Positions 1 through 6,117 of a stretch of 10,080 nucleotides of DNA are shown here, piece after piece. The notes beneath the pieces are model-generated. The model did no database searches. It was given only the letters and a program-made list of their open reading frames with translations, and was not told the DNA's origin. The DNA is from Sideroxydans sp. (GTDB lineage Bacteria; Pseudomonadota; Gammaproteobacteria; Burkholderiales; Gallionellaceae), in the NCBI GenBank assembly GCA_020057805.1, contig JAGVFD010000011.1, positions 1 to 10,080 on the forward strand. The letters are read 5' to 3'. The position numbers and the translations under genes are program-made. Within the stretch, counting starts at the first letter, position 1. Each line of letters opens with the position of its first letter.

Positions 1-117
1 CAGCACATCGGAAGCTTCTGTAAAAGTATCGCGCACTGCTGAGAAATCGGCGTAGCCGTTCATCATGCCGCGTGATTGAGAACCTTGACCGGGAAATACA
101 AAAGCGAATTTAGTCAT
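1..117 (-). CDS. fabD: Malonyl-CoA:ACP transacylase, N-terminal fragment (runs off the left edge)
   Basis: Moves malonyl from CoA to acyl carrier protein, providing the extender unit for cytosolic type II fatty acid synthesis. Only the first 39 codons are present. They begin MTKFAFVFPGQGSQSRGMM, which carries the GQGSQ motif that marks the start of nearly all FabD proteins; the catalytic Ser and His lie beyond the window. The ATG at 117-115 sits 7 bases after the fabH stop. A weak Shine-Dalgarno TAGG overlaps that stop, so translation is probably coupled to fabH. It is the last visible gene of the yceD-rpmF-plsX-fabH-fabD operon. Identification is firm from the motif and the neighbour. Confidence 0.93.
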   Translation of the reverse strand, partial: MTKFAFVFPGQGSQSRGMMNGYADFSAVRDTFTEASDVL

Positions 118-124
118 ATCGAAC

Positions 125-1054
125 CTACCACTTGATTAAAGATGCGCCCCAGGTGAACCCGCCACCGATAGCTTCCATGATTACGGTTTGTCCTGGCTTG
201 ATGCGTCCATCTCGAACGGCTGTGTCTAGCGCTAACGGTATCGAAGCTGCTGAGGTGTTGCCGTGATTAGCTACCGTGACCACAACATTGTCCAAGGTCA
301 TCCCCAATTTTTTGGCGGTAGCTTCGATGATTCGTATGTTAGCTTGGTGCGGGACCATCCAGTCAATGTCTGAGCCACTCATGTTTTCTTGCTCAAGCAA
401 TTCTTCAACAACACCGCTTAACGAATTGACTGCAAACTTAAAAACAGCCTGCCCTTCCATTGATATCTTAGGATCTGCCTTGAGCAATTGATGGTAACTT
501 CCATCCGAATGCAACTTGGATGCAATGATGCCGGGTTCATTAGAAGCCTTCAAAACGACCGCCCCCGCACCATCACCAAACAGGACGCAAGTCGTTCTGT
601 CGTTCCAATCCAGCATACGCGAGATGACTTCAGCACCCACAACGAGCGCTGTCTTGGCTTGTCCACCACGGATGTACATGTCAGCCGTGTTGAGTGCGTA
701 GATGAAACCACCACAAACGGCCTGCATGTCGAACGCTGGGCTACCGTTGGTAATCCCTAGCTTGTGTTGCAGTATGCAGGCGGTACTTGGGAAAGGCATA
801 TCTGGCGAAGTAGTCGCCACAACGATCAAGTCGATATCGGATGCCTTAATGCCAGCCGCTTCGATTGCCTTAATACTTGCTTCATAAGCCAGATCACTGG
901 ACTTTTGATCATCTGCCGCGAAATGGCGTTCTTGGATACCACTACGAGAAACGATCCAATCGTGTGAAGTATCGACGATCTTCTCTAGGTCGTAATTAGT
1001 TACTGTGTTGACTGGCAGATAGCTGCCAGTACCGATGATCTTGGAATAGGTCAA
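125..1054 (-). CDS. fabH: 3-oxoacyl-ACP synthase III (KAS III), TTG start
   Basis: Condenses acetyl-CoA with malonyl-ACP to start fatty acid elongation. The 309-residue thiolase-fold protein has the full catalytic triad: Cys114 (in DMQAVCGGF), His236 (in VPHQAN) and Asn266 (in NHGNTSAAS). It also has the C-terminal [10 protein letters not shown] motif. I chose the TTG at 1054-1052 because it gives the expected N-terminus (M)[13 protein letters not shown], has AGGAGA 6 bases upstream, and overlaps the plsX stop as TTGA. The upstream ATG at 1093 would add 13 unrelated residues inside plsX. Compared from memory with E. coli FabH (317 residues), the stretch after [11 protein letters not shown] (about residues 190-200) is shortened by roughly 8-10 residues. 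The core is intact, so the enzyme should be active. Confidence 0.96.
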   Translation of the reverse strand: MTYSKIIGTGSYLPVNTVTNYDLEKIVDTSHDWIVSRSGIQERHFAADDQKSSDLAYEASIKAIEAAGIKASDIDLIVVATTSPDMPFPSTACILQHKLGITNGSPAFDMQAVCGGFIYALNTADMYIRGGQAKTALVVGAEVISRMLDWNDRTTCVLFGDGAGAVVLKASNEPGIIASKLHSDGSYHQLLKADPKISMEGQAVFKFAVNSLSGVVEELLEQENMSGSDIDWMVPHQANIRIIEATAKKLGMTLDNVVVTVANHGNTSAASIPLALDTAVRDGRIKPGQTVIMEAIGGGFTWGASLIKW

Positions 1055-2091
1055 ATCGCCTCTCCTGTAGTGGTTTGGCGTGCATGATGCCACTTTTCAA
1101 CATGCTCGCTGATATGTTGTAGCATCCCTCCGCGCGCCTCTTCCGCTGCGCGCTCGATAGCGCACTGGAAGGCAAAAGCGTCCGCAGAGCCATGACTCTT
1201 CACAACGATGCCCTTCAATCCCAAGAAGCTTGCGCCGTTATAACGACGATGATCTAGGCGATGTTTGAAAGCTTTCAGGACTGGCAGGGATACCAAGGCG
1301 GCCAATTTAGTCAGCAGATTACGGCTGAAACCTTCCTTCAGGAAGCCCCCCATCATCTTGGCGACGCCTTCGGCAGTCTTGAGCGCGACGTTTCCGACGA
1401 AACCGTCGCACACTACGACATCAGTCACACCCTTGAAGATATCGTCGCCTTCGACGTTGCCGTAGAAGTTAAGGTCACTTTCGCGCAACAATTGAGCTGC
1501 TTGTTTGACGACTTCGTTGCCTTTGATGTCTTCACTGCCGATGTTCAACAACCCAACGGTCGGGCTAGGTTTGTGCTCCAAGGCGGTGACCAAGGTGGAA
1601 CCCATGAGTGCGAATTGCAACAGGTGCTCTGCCGTACAGTCGGTATTCGCACCAAGGTCCAACATACAAACCTGCCCAGTATTCGTAGGCAGGAAAGAGG
1701 CAATCGCAGGGCGATCAATACCAGGAAGAGTCTTTAGGACGTAACGAGCAGTCGCCATCAAAGCGCCGGTATTCCCTGCGCTGACGCAAGCGGATGCTTC
1801 CTCCGACTTGACGAGGTTAATCGAGACTCGCATGGAGGAGTCTTTTTTGCCGCGCAAAGCAGATTGAGGTTGCTCGTCCATCTCCACGACTTCAGTAGCT
1901 GCATGAAGTCGAATGCGTGGATATTTTTCAACTCCACCTAATTTCCGCAATTCGGATTCGATGGCTTCAGACTGCCCCACCAACACAATTGTATCTCCCG
2001 CATGCTCGCGAAGATAAGCTACAGCTGCTGGAACAGTAACGGAAACGCCATGGTCGCCTCCCATGGCATCAATGGCAATCGTGACATCCAT
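1051..2091 (-). CDS. plsX: Phosphate acyltransferase PlsX
   Basis: Converts acyl-ACP to acyl-phosphate, the donor for the PlsY glycerol-3-phosphate acyltransferase in phospholipid synthesis; a peripheral membrane/cytosolic enzyme. The 346-residue protein shows the family motifs in order: IDAMGGDHG near residues 7-15, [33 protein letters not shown] and [10 protein letters not shown] place the start at the ATG at 2091-2089, which yields the canonical [17 protein letters not shown] lies 8 bases upstream. The ATG at 2133 would add 14 unrelated residues and falls in the arm of a stem-loop. The gene follows rpmF, with 82 bases between, and overlaps fabH by 4 bases. The last residues ([15 protein letters not shown]) form a basic, variable tail. 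Confidence 0.96.
   Translation of the reverse strand: MDVTIAIDAMGGDHGVSVTVPAAVAYLREHAGDTIVLVGQSEAIESELRKLGGVEKYPRIRLHAATEVVEMDEQPQSALRGKKDSSMRVSINLVKSEEASACVSAGNTGALMATARYVLKTLPGIDRPAIASFLPTNTGQVCMLDLGANTDCTAEHLLQFALMGSTLVTALEHKPSPTVGLLNIGSEDIKGNEVVKQAAQLLRESDLNFYGNVEGDDIFKGVTDVVVCDGFVGNVALKTAEGVAKMMGGFLKEGFSRNLLTKLAALVSLPVLKAFKHRLDHRRYNGASFLGLKGIVVKSHGSADAFAFQCAIERAAEEARGGMLQHISEHVEKWHHARQTTTGEAI
1061..1066 (-). promoter_or_regulatory. Ribosome binding site deciding the fabH TTG start
   Basis: On the minus strand AGGAGA lies 6 bases before the TTG at 1054-1052, inside the end of plsX. The start and the plsX stop share the bases TTGA. This explains why the longer ATG-initiated reading is unlikely, and it points to translational coupling of fabH to plsX. 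Confidence 0.8.
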
Positions 2092-2130
2092 TAGGCGATC
2101 CTCAATAACAGGAGATGGTCGAACTGAAAA

Positions 2131-2150
2131 CATCCTGCATGCGCAGGATG
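2131..2150 (-). terminator. Stem-loop with short T run between rpmF and plsX (attenuator candidate)
   Basis: A perfect 8-bp inverted repeat, CATCCTGC and GCAGGATG, encloses a 4-base loop. In the direction of transcription it is followed by TTTTC. It begins 23 bases after the rpmF stop and ends 39 bases before the plsX start. The shape is that of a weak intrinsic terminator. Because plsX and fabH lie downstream in the same direction, partial termination that lowers lipid-gene expression relative to L32 is more likely than a full stop. RNA-processing or stability roles are also possible. Confidence 0.5.
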
Positions 2151-2173
2151 TGTGATCAAATCAAACAAAGAGC

Positions 2174-2353
2174 TTATTCGCCCTTGGTATTGACTACCTT
2201 TTTGCCACGGTAGTAGCCGCTTGGGCTGATGTGGTGACGCAAATGGGGTTCGCCAGTAGAAGGCTCAATCGCCAATGCTGGAGCGGTCAAGAAATCATGC
2301 GCACGATGCATACCGCGCTTGGATGGGGACTTTTTATTTTGCTGAACTGCCAT
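2174..2353 (-). CDS. rpmF: 50S ribosomal protein L32
   Basis: Structural protein of the large ribosomal subunit. The 59 codons translate to a small basic protein beginning [20 protein letters not shown], with [17 protein letters not shown] near the C-terminus; both stretches are hallmarks of proteobacterial L32. It contains no cysteine, so it is the zinc-independent form. GAGGAG lies 8 bases before the ATG. It stands 31 bases after yceD and upstream of plsX, the conserved arrangement that couples ribosome and membrane-lipid genes. No promoter of its own is evident in the short gap, so it is probably transcribed from the promoter before yceD. Confidence 0.97.
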   Translation of the reverse strand: MAVQQNKKSPSKRGMHRAHDFLTAPALAIEPSTGEPHLRHHISPSGYYRGKKVVNTKGE

Positions 2354-2384
2354 GGTAACTACTCCTCACAAAAACTAACTCAAC

Positions 2385-2864
2385 CTACTTCTTTAATGCC
2401 GCCAACACCGAAAATGGATTGGCGGAGTGCTGCAAACTTTCCGGTGCAGGGCTACAAACTCCTGCGGCATGCTTGGGGGCAAAAGGAAGGCTCAATAAAA
2501 GCTCATCTTCCACCAGCGCCAACACATCCAACTGCGTAGATGCCTCTATGTACTCAATTTCATCTTCCGCCTCAACTTCGTCCATCGTTGCGGAATCAAC
2601 CAAACGTAAACTCGCATTCAGGTTTAATGGATAATTCATCTCACCCAAGCAACGCTGACATCGCAACGTACATTCGCCTACCACTTCAAGCGAGAGCATA
2701 TCAACCTCGCCAATGCTATAACCACGCACTGTGTAGCTCAAAGTGCCGTGTGAATGAGACACTAAATCGCTCAATCTGGATAGCGCTTCAATAGAGACTT
2801 CCGCGCGTATTTGCTTGCCATTCCGGGCAAATTCCAACGCATCAATTAAAGGCTGTGCAAACAT
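2385..2864 (-). CDS. yceD: DUF177/YceD family protein (23S rRNA accumulation protein)
   Basis: In E. coli and plants, YceD-family proteins are needed for normal 23S rRNA accumulation; the molecular activity is unclear. This 159-residue protein has the family's central cysteine motif, Cys65-x3-Cys69-x2-Cys72 in ECTLRCQRCLGEM, followed by the acidic stretch ATMDEVEAEDEIEYIE and LDVLALVEDELLLSLP typical of the C-terminal half. It heads the operon with rpmF immediately downstream, as in most proteobacteria. The ATG at 2864 has no Shine-Dalgarno, because the promoter -10 element ends 9 bases before it. The next in-frame candidate (TTG, codon 10) also lacks one. The start is therefore likely but unusual: a leaderless or near-leaderless message. 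Confidence 0.92.
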   Translation of the reverse strand: MFAQPLIDALEFARNGKQIRAEVSIEALSRLSDLVSHSHGTLSYTVRGYSIGEVDMLSLEVVGECTLRCQRCLGEMNYPLNLNASLRLVDSATMDEVEAEDEIEYIEASTQLDVLALVEDELLLSLPFAPKHAAGVCSPAPESLQHSANPFSVLAALKK

Positions 2865-2873
2865 GAGGCGCGC

Positions 2874-2902
2874 ATGATATATATTCTCGCCTCCCCTGTC
2901 AA
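2874..2902 (-). promoter_or_regulatory. Sigma-70-type promoter of the yceD-rpmF-plsX-fab operon
   Basis: On the minus strand a perfect TTGACA (2902-2897) is separated by 17 bases from TATCAT (2879-2874). The next bases are GCGCGC and then CTC directly before the yceD ATG. Usual start-site spacing puts +1 within about five bases of the start codon. The GC-rich discriminator resembles those of stringently controlled ribosomal promoters. The sequence match is strong; the start point and its regulation are inferred. Confidence 0.72.
2875..2883 (+). promoter_or_regulatory. Possible extended -10 promoter for maf, overlapping the yceD -10
   Basis: The plus strand reads TGA TATATA, an extended -10 arrangement with a partial match to TATAAT and no good -35. 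It shares bases with the oppositely directed yceD -10 element. Transcription would start near 2890, about 33 bases before the maf TTG. This is suggestive only. Confidence 0.3.
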
Positions 2903-2911
2903 AGTCGCTTC

Positions 2912-2917
2912 AAAGGA
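2912..2917 (+). promoter_or_regulatory. Ribosome binding site deciding the maf TTG start
   Basis: AAAGGA lies 5 bases before the TTG at 2923-2925. Upstream in the same frame there is a stop at 2875 and no ATG or GTG, so TTG is the only conventional start that keeps the N-terminal Maf motif. Confidence 0.75.
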
Positions 2918-2922
2918 ATATC

Positions 2923-3507
2923 TTGAATTCTCAACCGATTATCTTGGCTTCCACTTCTATATATAGGAGTCAGTTGCTCTCTACGCTCCAGCTCTCGTTT
3001 CAAATTGCCTCACCAGAAGTGGACGAAACCCCTCTCGCGGGCGAGAGCGCATTGCAAACTTCGCAGCGGCTTTCTCAATTAAAAGCTCAAGCAGTGGCTC
3101 AACAGCATCCTGATGCCCTCATTATTGGCTCCGACCAAGTAGCGCTATTGAACGGCCAGCAATTAAGTAAGCCTATGACGCACGATAATGCAGTGCGTCA
3201 ATTGCGCGCTATGCGTGGCAATAGCGTTACTTTTTACACGGCGGTCAGTTTACTTAATGCTCGTACGGGCGATATGCAAACGGCACTTGTTACAACACAA
3301 GTCGATTTTCGCCAAGTAAATGACGAGGAAATCGAGCGCTACCTACTTAAAGAACAACCCTATCACTGCGCAGGTAGCGCAAAGTCAGAAGGACTAGGAA
3401 TTGCACTCATTCAAAGGATTCAAGGCGATGACCCCAATGCCTTAATCGGACTGCCGCTCATTAAATTAGTGGATATGCTACAAAAACAAGGGGTTAGTAT
3501 TTTATAA
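2923..3507 (+). CDS. yceF: Maf-like nucleotide pyrophosphatase, YceF type (m7GTP)
   Basis: Maf proteins hydrolyse non-canonical nucleoside triphosphates to monophosphate and pyrophosphate in the cytosol. The YceF subgroup prefers 7-methyl-GTP. The 194-residue protein has ILASTSIYR near residues 7-15 (substrate loop), EVDET at 32-36, IIGSDQV at 67-73 with the catalytic Asp71, and CAGSAKSEGLGI at 149-160. The GSDQV and KSEGLG variants are those of YceF rather than of YhdE (dTTP/UTP). It starts with TTG behind AAAGGA and is divergent from yceD, the same partnership as in E. coli. Substrate preference is inferred from motifs only. Confidence 0.93.
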   Translation: MNSQPIILASTSIYRSQLLSTLQLSFQIASPEVDETPLAGESALQTSQRLSQLKAQAVAQQHPDALIIGSDQVALLNGQQLSKPMTHDNAVRQLRAMRGNSVTFYTAVSLLNARTGDMQTALVTTQVDFRQVNDEEIERYLLKEQPYHCAGSAKSEGLGIALIQRIQGDDPNALIGLPLIKLVDMLQKQGVSIL

Positions 3508-3522
3508 GGATTCGCTTATCCA

Positions 3523-3544
3523 ATTTTCTGTTGCGACAGAAAAT
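3523..3544. repeat. 22-base inverted repeat between maf and dksA
   Basis: Two perfect 9-base arms, ATTTTCTGT and ACAGAAAAT, enclose TGCG. It starts 16 bases after the maf stop and covers the -35 region proposed for dksA. The stem is AT-rich and the following bases are only CGTTTC, so it would be a poor intrinsic terminator for maf. It could equally be an operator. The function is unknown. Confidence 0.55.
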
Positions 3545-3559
3545 CGTTTCTGGTATTAA
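3531..3559 (+). promoter_or_regulatory. Candidate dksA promoter (extended -10, GC-rich discriminator)
   Basis: TTGCGA (3531-3536) and TATTAA (3554-3559) are 17 bases apart, and TGG immediately precedes the -10, giving an extended -10. The discriminator AGCGCGC follows, with the predicted +1 near 3566 and a leader of about 35 bases. The hexamers are moderate matches (4 of 6 each). The GC-rich discriminator fits negative control by ppGpp/DksA, and DksA is known to repress its own gene in E. coli. Confidence 0.55.
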
Positions 3560-3601
3560 AGCGCGCTTGAAAAATTCAGCATCACCGTGGAGACCGACTT
3601 A

Positions 3602-4024
3602 ATGCCAACGCAATCAACTAAAACCGCCGCCCAATACAAAGTAAAAAAGGGCGAGGCTTACATGAATTCAAAGCAACTCGATTATTTTCGTGACGTGCTG
3701 AATGGAATCAAACTCGGCTTAAGCCAAGACATCGACCGCACTGTGCATACTATGCAAGATGAGGCAACCGTGTTTGCTGACCCCAACGATCGCGCCACAC
3801 AAGAGTCCGACATGAGCTTGGAGTTGCGCAACCGTGATCGCGAACGCAAACTCATCAAGAACATTGACAAAATGTTAGGTCGGATTGCAGCAGAAGACTA
3901 TGGATATTGTGATAAATGCGGCGTTGAAATTGGCTTAAGCCGATTAGAGGCGCGTCCTACCGCCACTTTATGTATTGACTGCAAAACATTAGATGAAATC
4001 AGAGAGCGTCAAGTAGCTAAATAA
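3602..4024 (+). CDS. dksA: RNA polymerase-binding transcription factor DksA
   Basis: Binds the RNA polymerase secondary channel and works with ppGpp to repress rRNA and ribosomal protein promoters and activate amino acid synthesis promoters. The 140-residue protein has an N-terminal helix, a coiled coil (about residues 24-95) whose tip carries Asp60-x2-Asp63-x-Ala65, equivalent to the functional D71/D74/A76 of E. coli DksA. The invariant SLELRNRDRERKLI follows, then a four-cysteine zinc finger (Cys103, 106, 124, 127). Slightly shorter than the E. coli protein (151 residues) at the N-terminus. I chose the ATG at 3602, with GGAG 9 bases before it. The in-frame GTG at 3587 would add five residues and lacks a clear site. 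It is transcribed away from the yceD-rpmF operon, which it may regulate. Confidence 0.97.
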   Translation: MPTQSTKTAAQYKVKKGEAYMNSKQLDYFRDVLNGIKLGLSQDIDRTVHTMQDEATVFADPNDRATQESDMSLELRNRDRERKLIKNIDKMLGRIAAEDYGYCDKCGVEIGLSRLEARPTATLCIDCKTLDEIRERQVAK

Positions 4025-4032
4025 TGCTTAAC

Positions 4033-4061
4033 GGCTGGCCTGCGTATTGTTAAGGCCAGCC
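4033..4061. terminator. GC-rich hairpin between convergent dksA and the beta-barrel gene
   Basis: Perfect 9-bp arms GGCTGGCCT and AGGCCAGCC surround an 11-base loop, 8 bases after the dksA stop and 9 bases beyond the stop of the opposing gene. Neither strand has a T tract directly after the stem, so it is not a textbook intrinsic terminator. Its place between convergent genes makes a bidirectional transcript end or 3'-end stabiliser the best guess. Confidence 0.55.
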
Positions 4062-4070
4062 AAGCTATCC

Positions 4071-4880
4071 CTAGAATTTTTTCCCAACACGAACGTTAAG
4101 CCCAACGTTTTTCGTTTTGCTTTTAGGTTCATACACCGCTATCCCATTTTGAGTGACCATGGGACTACGCCCTAGCTGCCAATACTCATAATAGGGCTCT
4201 GCCACAACATAAACCTCTCTAGTTAATCGCATATTTGATGTGAGTAACACACGAAGACCTAACTGACTTTCTGGATAAACTCGTGGTGAAGCGTTAAATG
4301 CGCCTTTGAAGTCAATATCCATTTCTGGCTGAATTGGCTTAAGTAATCCAATATCTAAAACATGCTGCGAAGTTGTGTTGTTTGCCAGCACCACTTTGCT
4401 ACCTATCCAACCATATTCCCACTGATAAGACTCAAAAAGCCCGCCCAAAGTCGCTGGCAAAATATCTCTGTCCCAACGACGATAACCAAGTCCTACAAAG
4501 GGCATAACGGGGAGCCGTGTTTCAAACCAGCGTCCCAATCGCAATGCCATGTCCCCAATTTTTTCATCCGTATTCGTATTGTATGGAACGCCAAAATTAG
4601 TTTGCCCCGTGTAATTGACTTGCCCTTGGTGATAGCTAGCTACACCTTCAACCCCCCAATTATTTTGGTTGAACGTCGCCTTTATCACCCCGCCTGGAAT
4701 CCCCCCTAGCTCGGTATCCAAATTATTCCCAACATCCGAAAATTCTGAATAATTGAAGCGTAAAACCGAAATTCCCACCTCCATCGCCATCACGGGTTCT
4801 TCGGCTACAGCAGCACGCCCATACAGCATCAATACAATAAAAAAAAGAGCGCCAAGAAAATTGGCGCCCTTCTTACTCAT
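4071..4880 (-). CDS. Predicted outer-membrane beta-barrel protein, unknown function
   Basis: The 269 residues start with a signal peptide (MSKKGANFLGALFFIVLMLY, then GRAAVA with likely cleavage before EEPV). Short amphipathic stretches alternate with polar turns, for example WGVEGVASYHQGQVNYTG, LGLRVLLTSNMRL and VGLNVRVGKKF. The protein ends in Phe, the usual BAM recognition signal. I infer an outer-membrane barrel of roughly 10-12 strands; I do not recognise the family. The start at 4880 gives a clean signal peptide. The ATG at 4907 overlaps the upstream gene and adds nine residues. The Shine-Dalgarno is poor. The gene begins 11 bases after the lipoprotein stop, so the two are probably one transcript and the products may act together. 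Confidence 0.75.
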   Translation of the reverse strand: MSKKGANFLGALFFIVLMLYGRAAVAEEPVMAMEVGISVLRFNYSEFSDVGNNLDTELGGIPGGVIKATFNQNNWGVEGVASYHQGQVNYTGQTNFGVPYNTNTDEKIGDMALRLGRWFETRLPVMPFVGLGYRRWDRDILPATLGGLFESYQWEYGWIGSKVVLANNTTSQHVLDIGLLKPIQPEMDIDFKGAFNASPRVYPESQLGLRVLLTSNMRLTREVYVVAEPYYEYWQLGRSPMVTQNGIAVYEPKSKTKNVGLNVRVGKKF

Positions 4881-4891
4881 AAAACATAAAC

Positions 4892-5914
4892 TCAAAGTGC
4901 CGCCCATGTTGTATTCGGCAATGCAACCGCAGCAATGGGACCCGCTCCATCTTCGTCTACTACCTGTGTAACAGTTACTCCATCAGCTTGTGCGGTCAGA
5001 GTGAGCGTACTGTTTCCCGCTCCTGTGATAACCATTACACCTGCAGTCGGATCACCCGTCGTGCCACTAAATTGAGGATTAGTTGCAATCATCACCGAGC
5101 CACCCATCGTGGCATCGGCAGTTGTCATATTGATGCCAAAGCCATACCCGCCTGTAGAAATCGTGTCACTAAAACTAATAGAATAGTTGCTCATTTGGCT
5201 CGTACCATCTACAGAGCTAACGGTTGTTAGCGAAGTACCCGACATCGTACCTGTGGTGGTATCACCATTATCACTCGTGACAAAAGTGATATTGCCATTC
5301 ATAGAGTCAGTCGCATTGGTTGCAATGTCTTTTGAGCTAAAATTAGTGAAAGTCATCGTGAAACCAGCCGTAAGTGGTGCTGCTGGTGTGCCTGCCCCAC
5401 CCATCGCTCCATTCAAATTATTGATGGTAAATGCCAAGCTACCACTCTGAATACTGAAGCCATCGTTACAAGAGGTAAAACTCATCGTCAAAGTATCTCC
5501 AGCGCCCATTCCGTCACCTGCGACATCATTCATACTCATAGATGCCGTACCCGATGTTGTGCATGACGCAGATGCGTCTATCGTTTGGACAACACCTAGC
5601 ACTGAGGACATCAAGTTAGAATTTCGCGCACGCGCGAAATTCACTAATGCGATGTCTTTAACACTACGACGATGTGACGATGTTGTGACCACAACACCTA
5701 CCGCACCAGCCTGACCAGTTTGATTCACCGCAGATTGCGATGACGACACCGCCCCTTTAGCGACCGCAGATGCATTAGCTGCGGTTATTTTCACCGCCGC
5801 TGTTGGAATACCAGTCCCATTATTGGCTGCTGGCGTTGATTTACTTCCCCCTCCACAACCTGCGGCGAATGCTGCAACACAAGAAACGGCTACGACCAAT
5901 CGAAATTTATTCAT
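4892..5914 (-). CDS. Predicted Ser/Thr/Gly-rich lipoprotein, unknown function
   Basis: A lipoprotein signal peptide, MNKFRLVVAVSCVAAFAAGC, ends in a lipobox with Cys20 as the lipidated residue. A short Gly/Ser/Asn linker follows. The mature part (about 320 residues) is low in charge and very rich in Ser, Thr, Gly, Asn and Met, with repeating beta-like stretches such as GTASMSMNDVAGDG, DTLTMSFTSCNDG and GSLAFTINNLNG. Two cysteines about 36 residues apart (SCTTS and SCNDG) could form a disulfide. Residue +2 is Gly, so sorting to the outer membrane is expected. Of two adjacent ATGs I prefer 5914, which has AAGGAGA at better spacing than 5917. No enzyme motif is seen. It is the first gene of a likely pair with the beta-barrel gene. 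Confidence 0.75.
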   Translation of the reverse strand: MNKFRLVVAVSCVAAFAAGCGGGSKSTPAANNGTGIPTAAVKITAANASAVAKGAVSSSQSAVNQTGQAGAVGVVVTTSSHRRSVKDIALVNFARARNSNLMSSVLGVVQTIDASASCTTSGTASMSMNDVAGDGMGAGDTLTMSFTSCNDGFSIQSGSLAFTINNLNGAMGGAGTPAAPLTAGFTMTFTNFSSKDIATNATDSMNGNITFVTSDNGDTTTGTMSGTSLTTVSSVDGTSQMSNYSISFSDTISTGGYGFGINMTTADATMGGSVMIATNPQFSGTTGDPTAGVMVITGAGNSTLTLTAQADGVTVTQVVDEDGAGPIAAVALPNTTWAAL

Positions 5915-5917
5915 CAT

Positions 5918-6117
5918 TTATCTCCTTCAATGTTTAAGTTGTTCCGCAAAAAATTAAGAGTTACATGCGAAATCCTACACCTTGAGTTTTCTTCTGAACA
6001 TAGTCTATCTGGCCTATATATCTCGATGAGACCAATCTCTTATAGCCCCAATTAGAATGGGTGACCGCCTGCCTATTTGCTAGAATTCATCTGTCCATAA
6101 CTGTATTGGGGAAATAT
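5918..6117. other. Divergent intergenic region between lipoprotein and FadL-like genes
   Basis: These 200 bases separate two divergently read envelope genes and must hold both promoters. A reasonable candidate is seen only for the plus-strand gene (6078-6086). No convincing -35/-10 pair is visible for the lipoprotein; TAGGAT on the minus strand is a weak possibility. A small inverted repeat TCTC-GAT-GAGA lies near 6021-6031. No small gene or RNA is evident. Confidence 0.5.
6078..6086 (+). promoter_or_regulatory. Candidate extended -10 promoter of the FadL-like gene
   Basis: TGC followed by TAGAAT matches an extended -10 element (five of six bases). No good -35 lies 17 bases upstream, which extended -10 promoters tolerate. 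The start would be near 6093, leaving a 25-base leader that contains the GGGG Shine-Dalgarno at 6108-6111. Confidence 0.42.

Noticed and set aside
1261..1737. 158-codon open frame on the plus strand
   Set aside because: It lies wholly antisense to plsX, whose motifs are unmistakable. The translation has no recognisable domain and no proper ribosome binding site is evident.
2231..2794. Plus-strand open frames opposite rpmF and yceD
   Set aside because: They are antisense to two well-supported conserved genes and have low-complexity, family-free translations.
3587..3601. GTG at 3587 as an earlier dksA start
   Set aside because: It has no Shine-Dalgarno, and the GGAG that overlaps it is well placed for the ATG at 3602.
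4362..5450. Several plus-strand open frames opposite the barrel and lipoprotein genes
   Set aside because: The minus-strand genes have signal peptides, a lipobox and sensible Shine-Dalgarno or operon spacing; the plus frames have none of these.
4892..5914. Lipoprotein as a surface adhesin or repeat protein
   Set aside because: The Ser/Thr/Gly-rich composition suggests it, but no regular repeat unit, anchoring domain or binding motif could be identified.
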